From assembly GCA_019802505.1 (NCBI GenBank), contig JAFMOC010000007.1, forward strand, positions 8,095,001-8,159,000: a DNA stretch of 64,000 bases, given 5' to 3'. Positions 39,578 through 63,867 of the stretch are shown piece by piece. Each line of letters opens with the position of its first letter. The first letter of the stretch is position 1. The stretch comes from Corydoras sp. C115 (lineage: Eukaryota; Chordata; Actinopteri; Siluriformes; Callichthyidae). The notes under the pieces were generated by a model that ran no database searches, was not told where the DNA came from, and worked only from the letters and a program-made list of their open reading frames with translations. Both the position numbers and the translations under genes were made by a program.

Positions 39578-40935
39578 ATACACACACACACACATATACA
39601 TTTTTTTTAATGTTGCATAACAATCATACCTTAGAGACCATCTGGACCTGCTGAACTGGGTCAGTGGAGGTCAAACAATTTTTCAGCACTTGAGCAACTT
39701 CACTAGAACCATTATCTCCATCCATAGACAGGGCAACTAAAACAGAGATGAGTCACAAAATGCATGAATGTCTTGAATCTCTAAAAATATGGAAAAAGAA
39801 AAACTTGCATTGCTTTAAAGACACTTTCAGGGGTGAAAGAGTCCTTGGGAACAACTCAGACAGGTCATCAATATAAATCACAGGGCCAATACAAAATTTC
39901 ACACAAAAAAAAAATGTACAACTAATTCATCCACTGGCATGTTTCTACACTGTGGGTTAAAACAAGAGCTCACAATGAAACAAATGATACAGAGAAAGGT
40001 CTGTGGACCTTCAAACACACAATTTTTTGCAAGGCAGGAAAAATCATTGTGCCACTATGCCCCTCTCAAACCATAACTCTATAACAACAAAACATTCAGA
40101 CACCCAGTTCAACAGCAAAAAATTAAGATTTTACTAGCTTTTATCTCAATCACAGTAAACTAAATATTTATTTTAATGTAACAGACAGAAAATGTAGCAA
40201 GTAAAACCACTGACTGTGTTTCTTTAAAGCAAAATTGTTATTTGATTGAATCAGTATTTACTGTGGCCATGATTAATTTATTATATATTCTTATACAATT
40301 TATAACAATTAGCTGTTTTACAGTAGTGTAAAAAGACTAAGTATATTGAATGATTGTATTACCGTTTACATGTTATTTTGTAAAAGAACTCATACACATT
40401 AACAGTGCCAATATACAAAAGAAACTAAGATTAAAATCATAATAAAAACTTAGGGCAACAAGAAGTAAAGGTTTTGCTTTACCATGGCATAAAAAAATAT
40501 TCAAGAAATCTAGGTTTTCAATCTGAGACGTGTTCTATTTATCATGGCAGAATATCTTCTCTTTGTATGTGGATACATAAAGGTGGTGTATCTTTGAAAA
40601 ATGTCAATAACTCAAAAACATTTTTGTTAAATGTTTTAAATAAATCACGAAGTTTTACACAGGTCAGTGTTGCTTAAAGCCAGACAATTATCTGTATGTT
40701 GCATGTGTTTACAATTGTGCTGCTAGTCATGCTAGCAGGAATGTTGGATTTGTCGCAGGTCAGCGGGTAAGAGAGCAGCGTGGCTGTAACTGCAGCACAG
40801 TGCAAGTGGATCCGTGTTACTCAGCATGTGTAACTCACCCATCTGTCTCTCCAATTCGGGTTCCTTCAGACGCACCGCTTCCACTTTGGGTGCTTTCTTC
40901 TTTAGCACCATGACTCCTATCTTAGGATCAGACAA
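12159..40935 (-). CDS. thada: THADA, armadillo-like tRNA-modification partner (partial, 24 coding exons)
   Basis: The human and yeast (Trm732) family members partner the methyltransferase FTSJ1/Trm7 for 2'-O-methylation of tRNA position 32; THADA is also linked to thyroid adenoma breakpoints and metabolic control. Coding exons: 40911-40839, 39736-39630, 38295-38159, 36676-36528, 36448-36416, 35533-35484, 35377-35187, 34127-34033, 31922-31702, 30842-30139, 29874-29720, 29164-29009, 28892-28785, 27875-27752, 27634-27489, 25977-25755, 24893-24758, 24086-23950, 23363-23165, 22817-22688, 16819-16710, 14448-14316, 12493-12371, 12281-12159. All junctions are GT-AG and phases agree, except that exon 6 has one extra base in a T run. 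Diagnostic peptides include HWEHPLDGVRHQT, LEWHIKGKYGALACL, NLNSQSPGVRQQM, LYGRVHCITAIL, EIQPRDTNDFF and SKLCATRRSAGIPFYIQ. About 1,254 residues of a roughly 1,950-residue protein are present; the end is off the left edge. Confidence 0.95.
12371..12493 (-). CDS. thada: THADA coding exon 23
   Basis: Flanked by tgtag and gtcaca. Encodes ALLTSEPKSSSCSLLKMTMR and ELTALAMPCHDGATDCSSVP then Q, aligned with human ALLASEPKKGRMDLLKITMK. 123 bp, phase 0. The donor GTCACA is weak but the junction is right. Confidence 0.93.
12494..14315. other. THADA intron 22
   Basis: Contains the SINE at 12685-12998. A fragment at 13806-13870 (tctcatctcattctcttctgcttaatcc) matches the 3' end of the older SINE at 58.6 kb in inverted orientation. 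Nothing else is recognised. Confidence 0.5.
12685..12998 (+). mobile_element. tRNA-derived SINE
   Basis: A good example of the family's internal promoter: box A tggcttagtgg at 12693-12703 and box B ggttcgaatcc at 12739-12749. The body reads through the ctccccgtgtctccgtgggt and cagtccaaaaacatggatca blocks and stops at ccgcgaccctg without a simple tail. Confidence 0.9.
14316..14448 (-). CDS. thada: THADA coding exon 22
   Basis: Flanked by gttag and gtaact. Encodes SGSMTLQQLPAHWLKQVLEE and VKCSDPTSKLCATRRSAGIP then FYIQ. This is one of the most conserved blocks of the family. 133 bp, phase 0. Confidence 0.97.
14449..16709. other. THADA intron 21
   Basis: AT-rich with several A and T runs (for example 15875-15912). 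I see no repeat family or open frame I can name. Confidence 0.5.
16710..16819 (-). CDS. thada: THADA coding exon 21
   Basis: Flanked by ctacag and gtaagg. Encodes VEGVGKYFREQLLQSRHRGA and FELAYMGFVRLTDMLCR, matching human HLLQSRHRGAFELAYTGFVK. It is isolated by large introns on both sides. 110 bp, ends in phase 2. Confidence 0.95.
16820..22687. other. THADA intron 20 (5.9 kb)
   Basis: The largest complete THADA intron here and unusually free of recognisable transposons. At 17019-17060 there is a short fragment (cagcaagaaggtcctcagtttgaaactc) resembling an old tRNA-derived repeat. No further gene, RNA or mobile element is supported. Confidence 0.5.
22688..22817 (-). CDS. thada: THADA coding exon 20
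   Basis: Flanked by tatag and gttagt. Encodes VTAQMVLVCCWRTMKEVSML and ends GLITEEQ, matching human VTAQMVLVCCWRSMKEVALL. 130 bp, phase 0. Confidence 0.96.
22985..23095 (-). repeat. Old fish tRNA-like interspersed repeat
   Basis: cttgtttaaggacccacagtggtaacttcgacttgggatttgaacccccaacctttagattggtagcccaacaccctgaccattgagc is the widespread fish repeat that resembles a tRNA in inverted orientation, with box B gggtttcgaa-like sequence degraded. It lies in THADA intron 19 very close to exon 19. Confidence 0.5.
23165..23363 (-). CDS. thada: THADA coding exon 19
   Basis: Flanked by tcaaag and gtgtac. Encodes ETSAGLQKILQEIQPRDTND then a variable serine/threonine-rich linker ending KSKETDV. The donor choice was set by the phase-2 start of exon 20. 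199 bp. Confidence 0.9.
23950..24086 (-). CDS. thada: THADA coding exon 18
   Basis: Flanked by tgtgtag and gtaagt. Encodes TLQLQSEWRQVVADLINLCY and VVSPIVQSSSPEGLIPMDR, near-identical to the human SPVIQSSSPEGLIPMD. 137 bp, ends in phase 1. Confidence 0.96.
24758..24893 (-). CDS. thada: THADA coding exon 17
   Basis: Flanked by ttttag and gtacaa. Encodes VVVFLKTCLKIEIVKARTSL and SPLYGRVHCITAILQQLN, matching human FPMYGRVHCITGALQKLSL. 136 bp, ends in phase 2. Confidence 0.95.
24894..25754. other. THADA intron 16
   Basis: AT-rich, no recognised element. Introns 17 (24087-24757) and 18 (23364-23949) are likewise plain. Confidence 0.5.
25755..25977 (-). CDS. thada: THADA coding exon 16
   Basis: Flanked by ggccag and gtaggc. 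Encodes EPERLKHVLQAALDLGTSTK, PFDSVTAAYLLVLLLSQEAL and SVLERNGLAG, aligned with human LFQAALELSTSTKPYDCVTA. 223 bp, ends in phase 1. Confidence 0.95.
26681..27010 (-). mobile_element. tRNA-derived SINE, (TGAA)n tail class
   Basis: Minus-orientation copy in THADA intron 15 with attcattcattcatt as tail. At its 5' end the box A region is deleted: the sequence jumps from gaggcgaacgtg directly to ccgcc. Confidence 0.87.
27110..27420 (-). mobile_element. LINE reverse-transcriptase C-terminal fragment
   Basis: The minus strand reads AFFLLKNMAHLHPSLSFSAV, IDYCISIPYDASNKVLK and QNSVACLLTPT, a decayed form of a common fish non-LTR retrotransposon C-terminal block (consensus IDYCNSILYGA...SNKVL...IQNSAARLLT). 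It is a fragment only, with no visible 5' or 3' end. It belongs to a different family or branch from the SRLDYCNALLAG fragments. Confidence 0.65.
27489..27634 (-). CDS. thada: THADA coding exon 15
   Basis: Flanked by tgttag and gtttgt. Encodes VTVAHSQAVLYCLASNFLEV and KQLASTVLQKLPPETVGLQ. 146 bp, phase 0. Confidence 0.9.
27752..27875 (-). CDS. thada: THADA coding exon 14
   Basis: Flanked by tctcag and gtaatg. Encodes EFLQWLCESLFQVLQPGASF and LLALVADHFSFNMG, aligned with human SICNSLFEALFPGSSYSTRF. 124 bp, ends in phase 1. Confidence 0.92.
27876..28784. other. THADA intron 13
   Basis: AT-rich with short homopolymers. No recognised element. Confidence 0.5.
28785..28892 (-). CDS. thada: THADA coding exon 13
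   Basis: Flanked by ttgcag and gtagta. Encodes LFCRMKESTQSLQKKLTQEK followed by a charged KEEHQKEKHEI stretch. It matches LFCRIQESSQVLYKLEQ in human. 108 bp, phase 0. Confidence 0.94.
29009..29164 (-). CDS. thada: THADA coding exon 12
   Basis: Flanked by gatcag and gttaga. Encodes VRMDALGLICESHRSTETLS and FLPSNLNSQSPGVRQQMVSL, near-identical to the human block. 156 bp, phase 0. Confidence 0.96.
29720..29874 (-). CDS. thada: THADA coding exon 11
   Basis: Flanked by tactag and gtaaga. Encodes GSMESRGAMGALLTCLRAAR and QQAVVHKHDQ, matching human SRGALGALMACLRIAR. 155 bp, ends in phase 0. Confidence 0.95.
30139..30842 (-). CDS. thada: THADA coding exon 10, the large exon
   Basis: 704 bp, flanked by ttgtag and gtaaga. 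Encodes about 235 residues including ILQHIYAHWEHPLDGVRHQT, LEWHIKGKYGALACLAEQLG, LMGDQTLAPYAGDLLEKLF and YILDYFLPKLLRCNPASLES. All are strong, ordered matches to the helical-repeat part of THADA, and this exon alone makes the gene call secure. Confidence 0.97.
30843..31701. other. THADA intron 9
   Basis: AT-rich. Nothing recognised apart from the splice sites at each end. Confidence 0.5.
31702..31922 (-). CDS. thada: THADA coding exon 9
   Basis: Flanked by attgcag and gtgaat. Encodes VGSLLQCLEQDNASPQWLRD and ALYLSHGALAMLNWQ, matching human LFLCQGTLAMLDWQ. 221 bp, ends in phase 2. Confidence 0.95.
31923..32920. other. THADA intron 8, left part
   Basis: AT-rich sequence. At 32735-32785 the string gtgactgctaaatgaccaaatgtaaatgtaaatg resembles the 3' tail of fish LINEs (gcgtctgctaaatg...). 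It is too short to assign firmly. Confidence 0.45.
32921..33670 (+). mobile_element. pogo/Tigger-type DNA transposon relic
   Basis: Terminal inverted repeats ccgtattttccggac (32921-32935) and gtccggaaaatacgg (33656-33670) are perfect mirror images and are flanked by TA on both sides (32919-32920, 33671-33672), the mariner-group target. The gcgcc/ttat-rich subterminal repeats (aaggcgcacct, gtgcgccttataag) recur at both ends. The interior at 33076-33279 codes for a transposase tail. Confidence 0.88.
33076..33279 (+). pseudogene. C-terminal remnant of a pogo-type transposase
   Basis: INSELAVILGELNKELQPLD followed by IGVNRAAWELWMKDGEHTFT and RRQRRASYATVCEWIVDAWA is the last part of a Tigger/pogo DDE domain (the GLTxxLQPLDVxVNRxFK block). 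The FK-x-x-LR segment after VNR is missing, and there is no DNA-binding or central catalytic region, so this is a deletion derivative. Confidence 0.8.
34033..34127 (-). CDS. thada: THADA coding exon 8
   Basis: Flanked by tcccag and gtgagt. Encodes EGFVQAVQSTAGMAVVLLIR, matching human LLQTVQSTSGLAIILFIK. 95 bp, ends in phase 0. Confidence 0.93.
34622..34755 (-). mobile_element. Tc1-like transposon end fragment
   Basis: tctggacaaaaatgatggtaccctta is a typical terminal sequence of one fish Tc1 family, and ttttccagatggcatgtttctgctccttcaaaagatgctcaataggatgtaggtcagagct is the inverted end of its transposase (the SPDLNPIE region). It is short and internally deleted. It lies in THADA intron 7. Confidence 0.55.
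35187..35377 (-). CDS. thada: THADA coding exon 7
   Basis: Flanked by gtttag and gtaagt. Encodes RGLAGQHVAQAQLMQNCLAA and KASMLIIQRSQQF, aligning with human IQTQLMNDLLVGIRVSMMLVQ. 191 bp, ends in phase 1. Confidence 0.93.
35484..35533 (-). CDS. thada: THADA coding exon 6 (apparent one-base frame break)
   Basis: Flanked by gtctag and gtaaat. The sensible peptide is FFQKVVSKYQENNR, matching human HFLQKSLIEILEENR. The exon is 50 bp, but 49 bp are needed to join the phases of exons 5 and 7. The surplus base is in a run of six T (plus-strand A run at 35520-35525). As written, the spliced frame meets TAA within this exon. Confidence 0.8.
35716..35945. repeat. Very diverged SINE-like repeat
   Basis: gcatggagtttacccattttccttgtgtctgcagg and gcaaccctgattagga echo the middle and 3' end of the SINE family but at much lower identity. 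It is probably an ancient copy in THADA intron 5. Confidence 0.4.
36416..36448 (-). CDS. thada: THADA coding exon 5, 33-bp micro-exon
   Basis: Flanked by aacag and gtaagt. Encodes GEKCIHRLLTE, in line with human GRASVNNLLKN. Only the phase-1 reading lacks a stop, which fixes the frame. Confidence 0.82.
36528..36676 (-). CDS. thada: THADA coding exon 4
   Basis: Flanked by tttaag and gtatgt. Encodes GNVPDWLQEKAVCCLSVRLS and HLTDSITSCLDAFPIG, matching human VTDNISSCMENFNLG. 149 bp, ends in phase 1. Confidence 0.9.
36794..37779 (+). mobile_element. hAT-type transposon relic with BED-finger fragment
   Basis: The ends are TAGGGGCGC (36794) and GCACCCCTA (37779), each followed inward by cgattc/gaatcg-rich subterminal repeats (aatcggaatcgatt; gaatcgaatcgtg...aatcggaatcgaat). 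The 8-bp flanks atgtatat and gtgtatat match at seven of eight bases, fitting a hAT duplication. It is a 986-bp internal-deletion derivative in THADA intron 3. Confidence 0.8.
37105..37215 (+). pseudogene. BED zinc-finger fragment of a hAT transposase
   Basis: Plus-strand reading gives STTVCKECKMKSRYFGNMTN, then a stop, then AHLSRHHPEIK. This is the C-x2-C ... H-x4-H layout of a BED finger (consensus C..C...y.g.T.nL..HL.r.Hp) found at the N terminus of hAT transposases. The in-frame stop and the missing remainder make it non-functional. Confidence 0.75.
38067..38130. repeat. (TA)n microsatellite, about 64 bp
   Basis: Uninterrupted TA dinucleotides ending 28 bp before the donor side of THADA exon 3. 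Length variation here could affect splicing of that exon, but nothing in the sequence shows that it does. Confidence 0.95.
38159..38295 (-). CDS. thada: THADA coding exon 3
   Basis: Flanked by tatag and gtaggg. Encodes VGSMLEHLNEEEVLPGSLLY and ends NPLKRAVS, matching the human NPLKKVLAS. 137 bp, ends in phase 2. Confidence 0.9.
38422..38776 (+). mobile_element. tRNA-derived SINE, full length with target-site duplication
   Basis: Complete copy with box A (tggcttagtgg), box B (ggttcgaatcc), full body and (TGAA)n tail. It is flanked by a perfect 11-bp duplication, taatatttata (38411-38421 and 38777-38787). It lies in THADA intron 2. Confidence 0.93.
38788..39629. other. THADA intron 2, remainder
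   Basis: AT-rich sequence with a TA/CA microsatellite at 39537-39596 close to exon 2. No other element recognised. Confidence 0.5.
39630..39736 (-). CDS. thada: THADA coding exon 2
   Basis: Flanked by ttttag and gtatga. Encodes VALSMDGDNGSSEVAQVLKN then SKVSFD-region equivalents (VQQVQMVSK), aligning with the human SFADVEGKNLASLLLHC stretch. 107 bp, ends in phase 0. Confidence 0.88.
39737..40838. other. THADA intron 1
   Basis: AT-rich. No repeat family or regulatory motif that I can support. Confidence 0.5.
40839..40911 (-). CDS. thada: THADA coding exon 1 (start codon)
   Basis: ATG at 40911-40909 opens MVLKKKAPKVEAVRLKEPEL, parallel to the human MGVKKKK start. The exon itself probably begins at 40935 after a cag acceptor and ends at a gtgagt donor (40838-40833). 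It ends in phase 1. A TTG-initiated reading upstream (LSDPKIGV) is 5' UTR. Confidence 0.88.
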
Positions 40936-41712
40936 CTGTGACGAGAAAAAGAAAATAACTGTTTCTTTAAAAAAAAAATCAACACGGAGCTTCTTCTCCG
41001 AGTGTCAGAACTTGGGTTAAAGTTTCATCCTGATGTGTGGAACCGTATAAATGCTTACATTAAAACAAATAAAATAAGATATTGATTCGATCTGCCAATA
41101 ATTCAGGTTTAATACTATTGATTTCTTTCTCATAAGTCTTGCTAATCATAAGGCAGTTTGGCAAGTCCAGCATTTCATATTTCATTAAACGCTCTTATCT
41201 TAATTAGAAGATGACGCTCTGAACTAAATCATTAAAAAAAAAAGATGCAACCAAATACGAAAGAAGGCTAGAGCAAACTTACCACTACAACACACGTGTG
41301 ATACGTAACTTCTGGTCTAAAGGCAGAATTCCAAATACAGTTACGTTAGATAAAAGAGTGCACTACGTTGTCACGATTAGCCATTTTGAACTGGTTCCTT
41401 ACAGAGAATGATTTACAGAGATTCTGGAGGTTGATTGGTTAAAACTGCAGTCAGTAACGTACAGCCGTGTGTACATATTTACATAGCCACGCCTACAGTG
41501 CATTTTATTGGACAGCTTTAATAAGGACACACCTTAAACTTCCCTTTTTCTAGCTTCAGAAGGGTCGCTGCATTTGAAACGTTTTAAAGAGAATAGACGG
41601 CGCTGGAAAGACAAGCCTAAAGCATGGAAAATTCATAAAGCATCAGATACCAGAGAAGTAAGCTCAGTGATCAGGGAGTGAAATCGGAGGCGACACAATA
41701 CTAAATTTCACG
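40936..41712. promoter_or_regulatory. Shared THADA/PLEKHH2 bidirectional promoter and 5' UTR exons
   Basis: On the minus strand a donor gtaagt at 41282-41277 closes a non-coding THADA exon 1 (low end 41283), joined to the cag acceptor at 40938-40936. On the plus strand a donor gtaagt at 41713 closes a non-coding PLEKHH2 exon 1 (high end 41712). Between them lie two ATTGG boxes (inverted CCAAT, 41434-41438 and 41507-41511, 73 bp apart) and a CACGTG-containing stretch at 41293. No TATA box is evident for either gene. Transcription start sites are inferred, not seen. Confidence 0.75.
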
Positions 41713-42393
41713 GTAAGTACCTTTTACTATTCTTCTTTGAAAACTATACATTGTAAGTTTAAAAAATATTATTATAATAAGATTGTACATATTAACATTA
41801 GTTCAATATAATGTAACTTCACTAGAAAGACTTTGTTTTTTTTACTTTTAAATATTCCTAAAATAATAGCCTTATTTAAGAAATAGTGTGCTTTTTCACA
41901 AAAAAACACCAATAGTTGAATAATGTTTTTTTTTTTCAATATTACAGTTTGACAAAAAAAAATGCATGTTTTACACAGTACATAAAAATAAAAAAGACAA
42001 CGAAAGAGAGATTGATATTTATACAAATCAATATTATAATTAGTCATATATACAGACAGGAAAAGAACCAGGAATGTAATGCCCATGCCAATCAAGGTGT
42101 GTAATATCTATAAGGCCAAAAAAAGCCCAAGCTAACCTCTAAGTAACTAAAAAGCTCACACATTTTAGATCACAATGTTTGAGTTTGTGAGTCTACCAGT
42201 AGGTGAAAGCTAAGGAACCGTGGAGTAGTTGCAAGAAAGACATTAGCCTTCAAATGGAATATTTCTGCACCTCTACAATTCGCTAAATAACACTTGGACA
42301 AACTGCTGGTTCAATGTTTTATGGACAGATGCGACCAAATTAGAACACCTTGTTTAAATAAGAAGTATCGTATTTAGAAAACACTGCAGTCCA

Positions 42394-42396
<3 letters not shown>
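41713..42396. other. PLEKHH2 intron 1, left part
   Basis: AT-rich, with no coding or repeat family I can name. Confidence 0.45.

Positions 42397-42444
<48 letters not shown>
42397..42444 (+). repeat. 48-bp poly-T run
   Basis: Pure T tract followed by cag. It resembles an exaggerated polypyrimidine tract and acceptor, but no open frame follows. Confidence 0.9.
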
Positions 42445-42701
42445 CAGAAAGCGTAATCACACTTTTGAGCACTTCTGTTGTTTAATTATTTTCAAATTCT
42501 GTAACAGAGCACATTGTTACACAATGTGAACAATTTGTGGCATATAACTTGTTTTTTTTTTTTTAACCAGCATAAAAATGTTTAGAAGTACTGGTAGTGT
42601 TATGGGTTGGTGTTGATTTTGCCATCATTGCTGATACATTGCATTTACAATTGTATGAAGAAATTCTAATCTGTAATTTCAAGAAACACTATCTAAGCAG
42701 G

Positions 42702-43032
42702 GTGGCACGGTGGCTTAGTGGCTTATTCGCCTCTCAGCACTAGGGATTCTTGATTCGAATCTGGGAGGAGTTTCCATGTTCTCCCCGTGTCCATGTGGGT
42801 TTCCTCCGAGTTCTCCGGTTCCCTCCCACAGTCCAAAGACATGGATCAAGGTCAATTGAATTCTCCAAATTACCCCATATAGAGTGTGTCTGTGTGAGTG
42901 AGTGTGTGCCCAGCGATAGAGTGGCACCCTGTCCTGGGTGTATTTGCCCAGCACCCGAAACGTTCTCCCCTGGATGGGCATGGGGAACCCGCGGTCCTAG
43001 TAGAGGACAAAGTAGAAGATAATGGATGGATG
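42702..43032 (+). mobile_element. tRNA-derived SINE, (TGGA)n tail class
   Basis: Nearly full-length plus-orientation copy. The region before box B is degraded (gattcttgattcgaatctggg) and the tail is ggatggatg. Confidence 0.88.
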
Positions 43033-43234
43033 TGTCTAATTTTTAAGATGAGGTAAAAAAGAATAAAGTTAATGTTTTAAAATGATTTCACATTAAAGTC
43101 TGAATTTTAAAACAATAACAACATTTTGAAGGAACTAAAGCAAACTTTGTTTGTAAGGAACTCCACCAACTTCCTAGATGTTCTGTCCAGAAGAATAGGC
43201 AAATACTTTTATCCATTCTTCTGCGTGTTTTTGA

Positions 43235-43345
43235 ACAGAATTTTTTTTCTTGCCACTGTTGCTTCAGCTTGCTCTCTGGGGGTTCAGGCATGGAACACTG
43301 TAAAGCTGCTTTGTGACCATTTACTGTTGTAAAAAGTGCATGAAT
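43235..43345 (+). repeat. Fish non-LTR 3'-end repeat fragment
   Basis: ttgccactgttgcttcagcttgctctctgggggttcaggcatggaacactgtaaagctgctttgtgacc resembles the 3' untranslated end common to fish LINE families (cactgtaaagctgctttg...). A related piece in opposite orientation is at 45.7 kb. Confidence 0.5.
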
Positions 43346-44143
43346 AAGTTGCTATAAATAAGTCACTTGACATCAGTTGAACTTTCAAACTGATGTGCAA
43401 CACTGAACAGCAGTAAACTACAATTTTTATTTGCAGCTGCACTAAATGCACTAAGTTACACTCGATAATTACCTAGGCAAATTGCACATGATTTACCCAT
43501 TCATTACAATAGATAATATTTTTGCCCTTATGATATTTGATTAATTTGTATTAGATAAAAAGTAAAGTCATTGTTTTATACAAACATTGACCACAGCATT
43601 CACTGAATGACGATTAAATTGGTTTTACATGTCTAAGTTTTTTGAATATTCATAATAAAGATGTTTTATGATCATATACTTTTGGAGTGCGGATTACCAC
43701 TATGTCGTTGTACATTTAGTTTTTACTTTGCTTGATATTTTCAGAACAAAAATATTTTCACTAAAATGTGGTGGTGGAATGGCCCTGGCTTATAGTGGTT
43801 ACTTTGTCCAGGGACCTGCCCTGTCCTGGAACACTTCAACCCATTTTGCACACTAAACCACATTTTCATATAACAGTTCCTCTGTCTGATCCAAGACTGT
43901 CTGGCTGCGCCATGGTGCTTATACTGTTTAATATTTTTCTGTTTTAAGATCCTTACTGCAGCATGACTTCCAGAAAAAAACAGTCAGTATGTACATATTC
44001 AATTCAAATGTTTAGTTTTTTTTATGTTTTTATTTTAATAAAGATAGTCAGCACCACTTGTGCAGACTATTACAGTCACTTTCAACTTTTGTTAATACAT
44101 TCATTCCAAAGACTTGTTTTTAAAAGCAGTCTAACAGATAAAC

Positions 44144-44507
44144 ATCCATCCATCCATGATCTTCCTCTTTGTCCTCTACTAGGGTTGCGAGGGGGGGTTC
44201 CCCTTGCCCATCCAGGGGAGAACGTTTCGGGCGCTGGGCAGATATACTCAGGACAGGGCGCCAATCTATCGTTGGGCACACACTCATTCACACAGACACA
44301 CACACACACACTCACACTCTCTATATGGGACAATTTTTGGAGAATTTAATTGACCTTGATCCATGTTTTTGGACTGTGGGGGAAAACCTGGAGAAAACCC
44401 ACGTGGACACGTGGACAACATGGAAACTCCACCCAGACTGGGATTCGAACCGGAAATCCCTAGCACTGAGAGGCGAACGTGCTAACCACTAAGCCACCGT
44501 GCTGTCC
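44144..44507 (-). mobile_element. tRNA-derived SINE, (TGGA)n tail class
   Basis: Full-length minus-orientation copy with box B (gattcgaaccgg complement) and box A (ccactaagcca complement) intact. Its tail is ccatccatccatg. A CA microsatellite (44294-44312) is expanded inside the body. Confidence 0.9.
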
Positions 44508-45679
44508 ACAGAAACATTTTACTCTTAAACTTTTCTTTTTTTAACTTTTAAACTTTTCTCAGAAAATCCATTTGTTTTTACCTTGATACATTTCTACAAA
44601 CATGTTATGTCAGACAGATGAAACTAGACTGATGGATCCCTATTCCTTCAACAAAAATCAGAGGTCCTCATAATTGATTGTCATCTAATTAATTAAGAAC
44701 ACTTGAATCTGGTAATCAGAAGGATTCACATACTCTCAGCACTGAAAGATATGCAATTTTGGATCCCTTACCTCATCTTATATAAATGATCAAGTAATAT
44801 ATTTAGTCTATTTATTTGATGTATTTTCTACTTTTAGAACTATTTGAAAATCTGTTTTATGTCACATTTATGCAGAAATCAAAAAGATTTGAAAGGTCAT
44901 ACATACTAGCACCACTATTAACTTGTTAAAATGCAGCTTTGTTACGTTATTAAATTTTTACATTATTAACAAAACCATATTTTAATACAAAAACTTTTTT
45001 TATTATTACTATTTGATACTTTACGAAATACCTGTTAAGTTCCACTATTTATTAAAACACACAAACATTTATTTGTTATTTTTATTGTTGTGGTCGCAGC
45101 TAACATATATTTGTTAACAGATTCCGCTCTTTCAACCTTTTTTATCTTTCTCATCTTGATTCTGTGATTTAGCTCCAATTATGTAATGACATTGCACAGA
45201 ATGCTGTGATTGGTTTGGCTGTGAAATTTCTCCCAGTTTTGTAGGTCAATTTGGATAGCAGCATTCAATTCTACTACTTTTGCATGATGTGTAGTATGTA
45301 GTAGGCAAAACTGACTCCTGCAGGCAATGATAGGTTTTGAGTTACCACTTTGTGAGAGAATCAGTTGAAATACATGGTGTCTTAAAATTCAGATTTCTTT
45401 AGTTTTACAGTCCATGACACAAAAATATTAAAAGAGCCAGTGAAAGTCTTAGTGCCTAAAATCCAAGAACAGAAACTGCTATTGATTATGACTGAGCCCC
45501 CTTATATGGTATTTGAGAAACAATCATGCATTGTAATTTGATAAATCATCCCTTTTATACCTGTTGCTACTACTACTCTTTGCCCTGTATGTCTCATATA
45601 GTTGCTCCCCAAACACTAGCAGAATTACATTTAATTACAATCAATTGTTCTTGGTCATTAACTTTTTAATTATTTTTTT

Positions 45680-45960
45680 TACCAAGTTAAAGTTTATTTA
45701 TATAGCCCTTTTACAATAGTAAATGGTCTCAAATCAGTTTTACAATGTTCTTAGCACAAAAGCAAGCCAAAGTGATGGAGCTAGGGAAAAACTAAAGAAC
45801 CTAAAAAAATTTAGTGCCATGAAAACATGATTTTTAAGTTGTTTGTAAGTTTTCATATATTTAGTTGTCTGGATGTATGGACTAAGCAACCAGTAAATGT
45901 AAATTGGATTAATTCTGTCCAATTTGGTGTTTACAGGATATTTAAGGTAAGATAATTTAC
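45680..45960 (-). repeat. Fish non-LTR 3'-end repeat fragment, inverted
   Basis: agtttatttatatagcccttttacaatagtaaatggtctcaaatcagttttacaatg is the inverted form of the same 3'-end sequence class as at 43.2 kb (ttgtaaagcgctatacaaataaa in better-kept copies). 44508-45679 and 45961-46408 contain nothing else recognisable. Confidence 0.5.
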
Positions 45961-46442
45961 TAAATGCAAACTAATGGTTTAAAAAACATTTAAATAAAAG
46001 AAAAAATATATTTTTTATATCATATATTTGCCTCTTATTTATTAAATTTTGTGAGGTAGAATGAAATAAAACTAAATTATCTGAATCTCTCTAAAATACA
46101 AAAAAATCATTAACAGTAAAATGAATTTTGATTTACAACATAAACTTTAATAAATCAATACATTTTAATCAAAAGGGAAATTGCAGTGGCTAAAACACAC
46201 CAATCTTACTTCATTAACTATAGAGATTCAAATTTCATAAAGATCACCAAAACTTATTGTAAAATAAAAAGAAAAAGTTTTTTTTTTCCACAACTGAGTA
46301 GTCACATCTTAGCTTTGTAGAACCACCAGTCACCTGAGGTTAAAGAGTATTTAAAACCAAATTAGTATTTTACTGACCTCTCTGCTTACTTGTCTACTGG
46401 TCTTACAGTGTAGATGTACAAGCCCAGTAGAAAGAGAGTGAG

Positions 46443-63721
<17,279 letters not shown>

Positions 63722-63867
63722 GTATTGTCACAGAAGTTAATTTGTGTTTTCATGAAAAAAGTGTAAATTTTATGTGTTTACCTAATATTTTTATAGCTTA
63801 CTCTTTATTAAAAAGTTTATATTATTTTATAATATAAAATTATATAGATGGATATATTTTATGTCTC

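Noticed and set aside
42397..42500. Poly-T tract plus cag as an exon acceptor of PLEKHH2
   Set aside because: No open, conserved reading follows, and the real first coding exon has its own acceptor at 46408.
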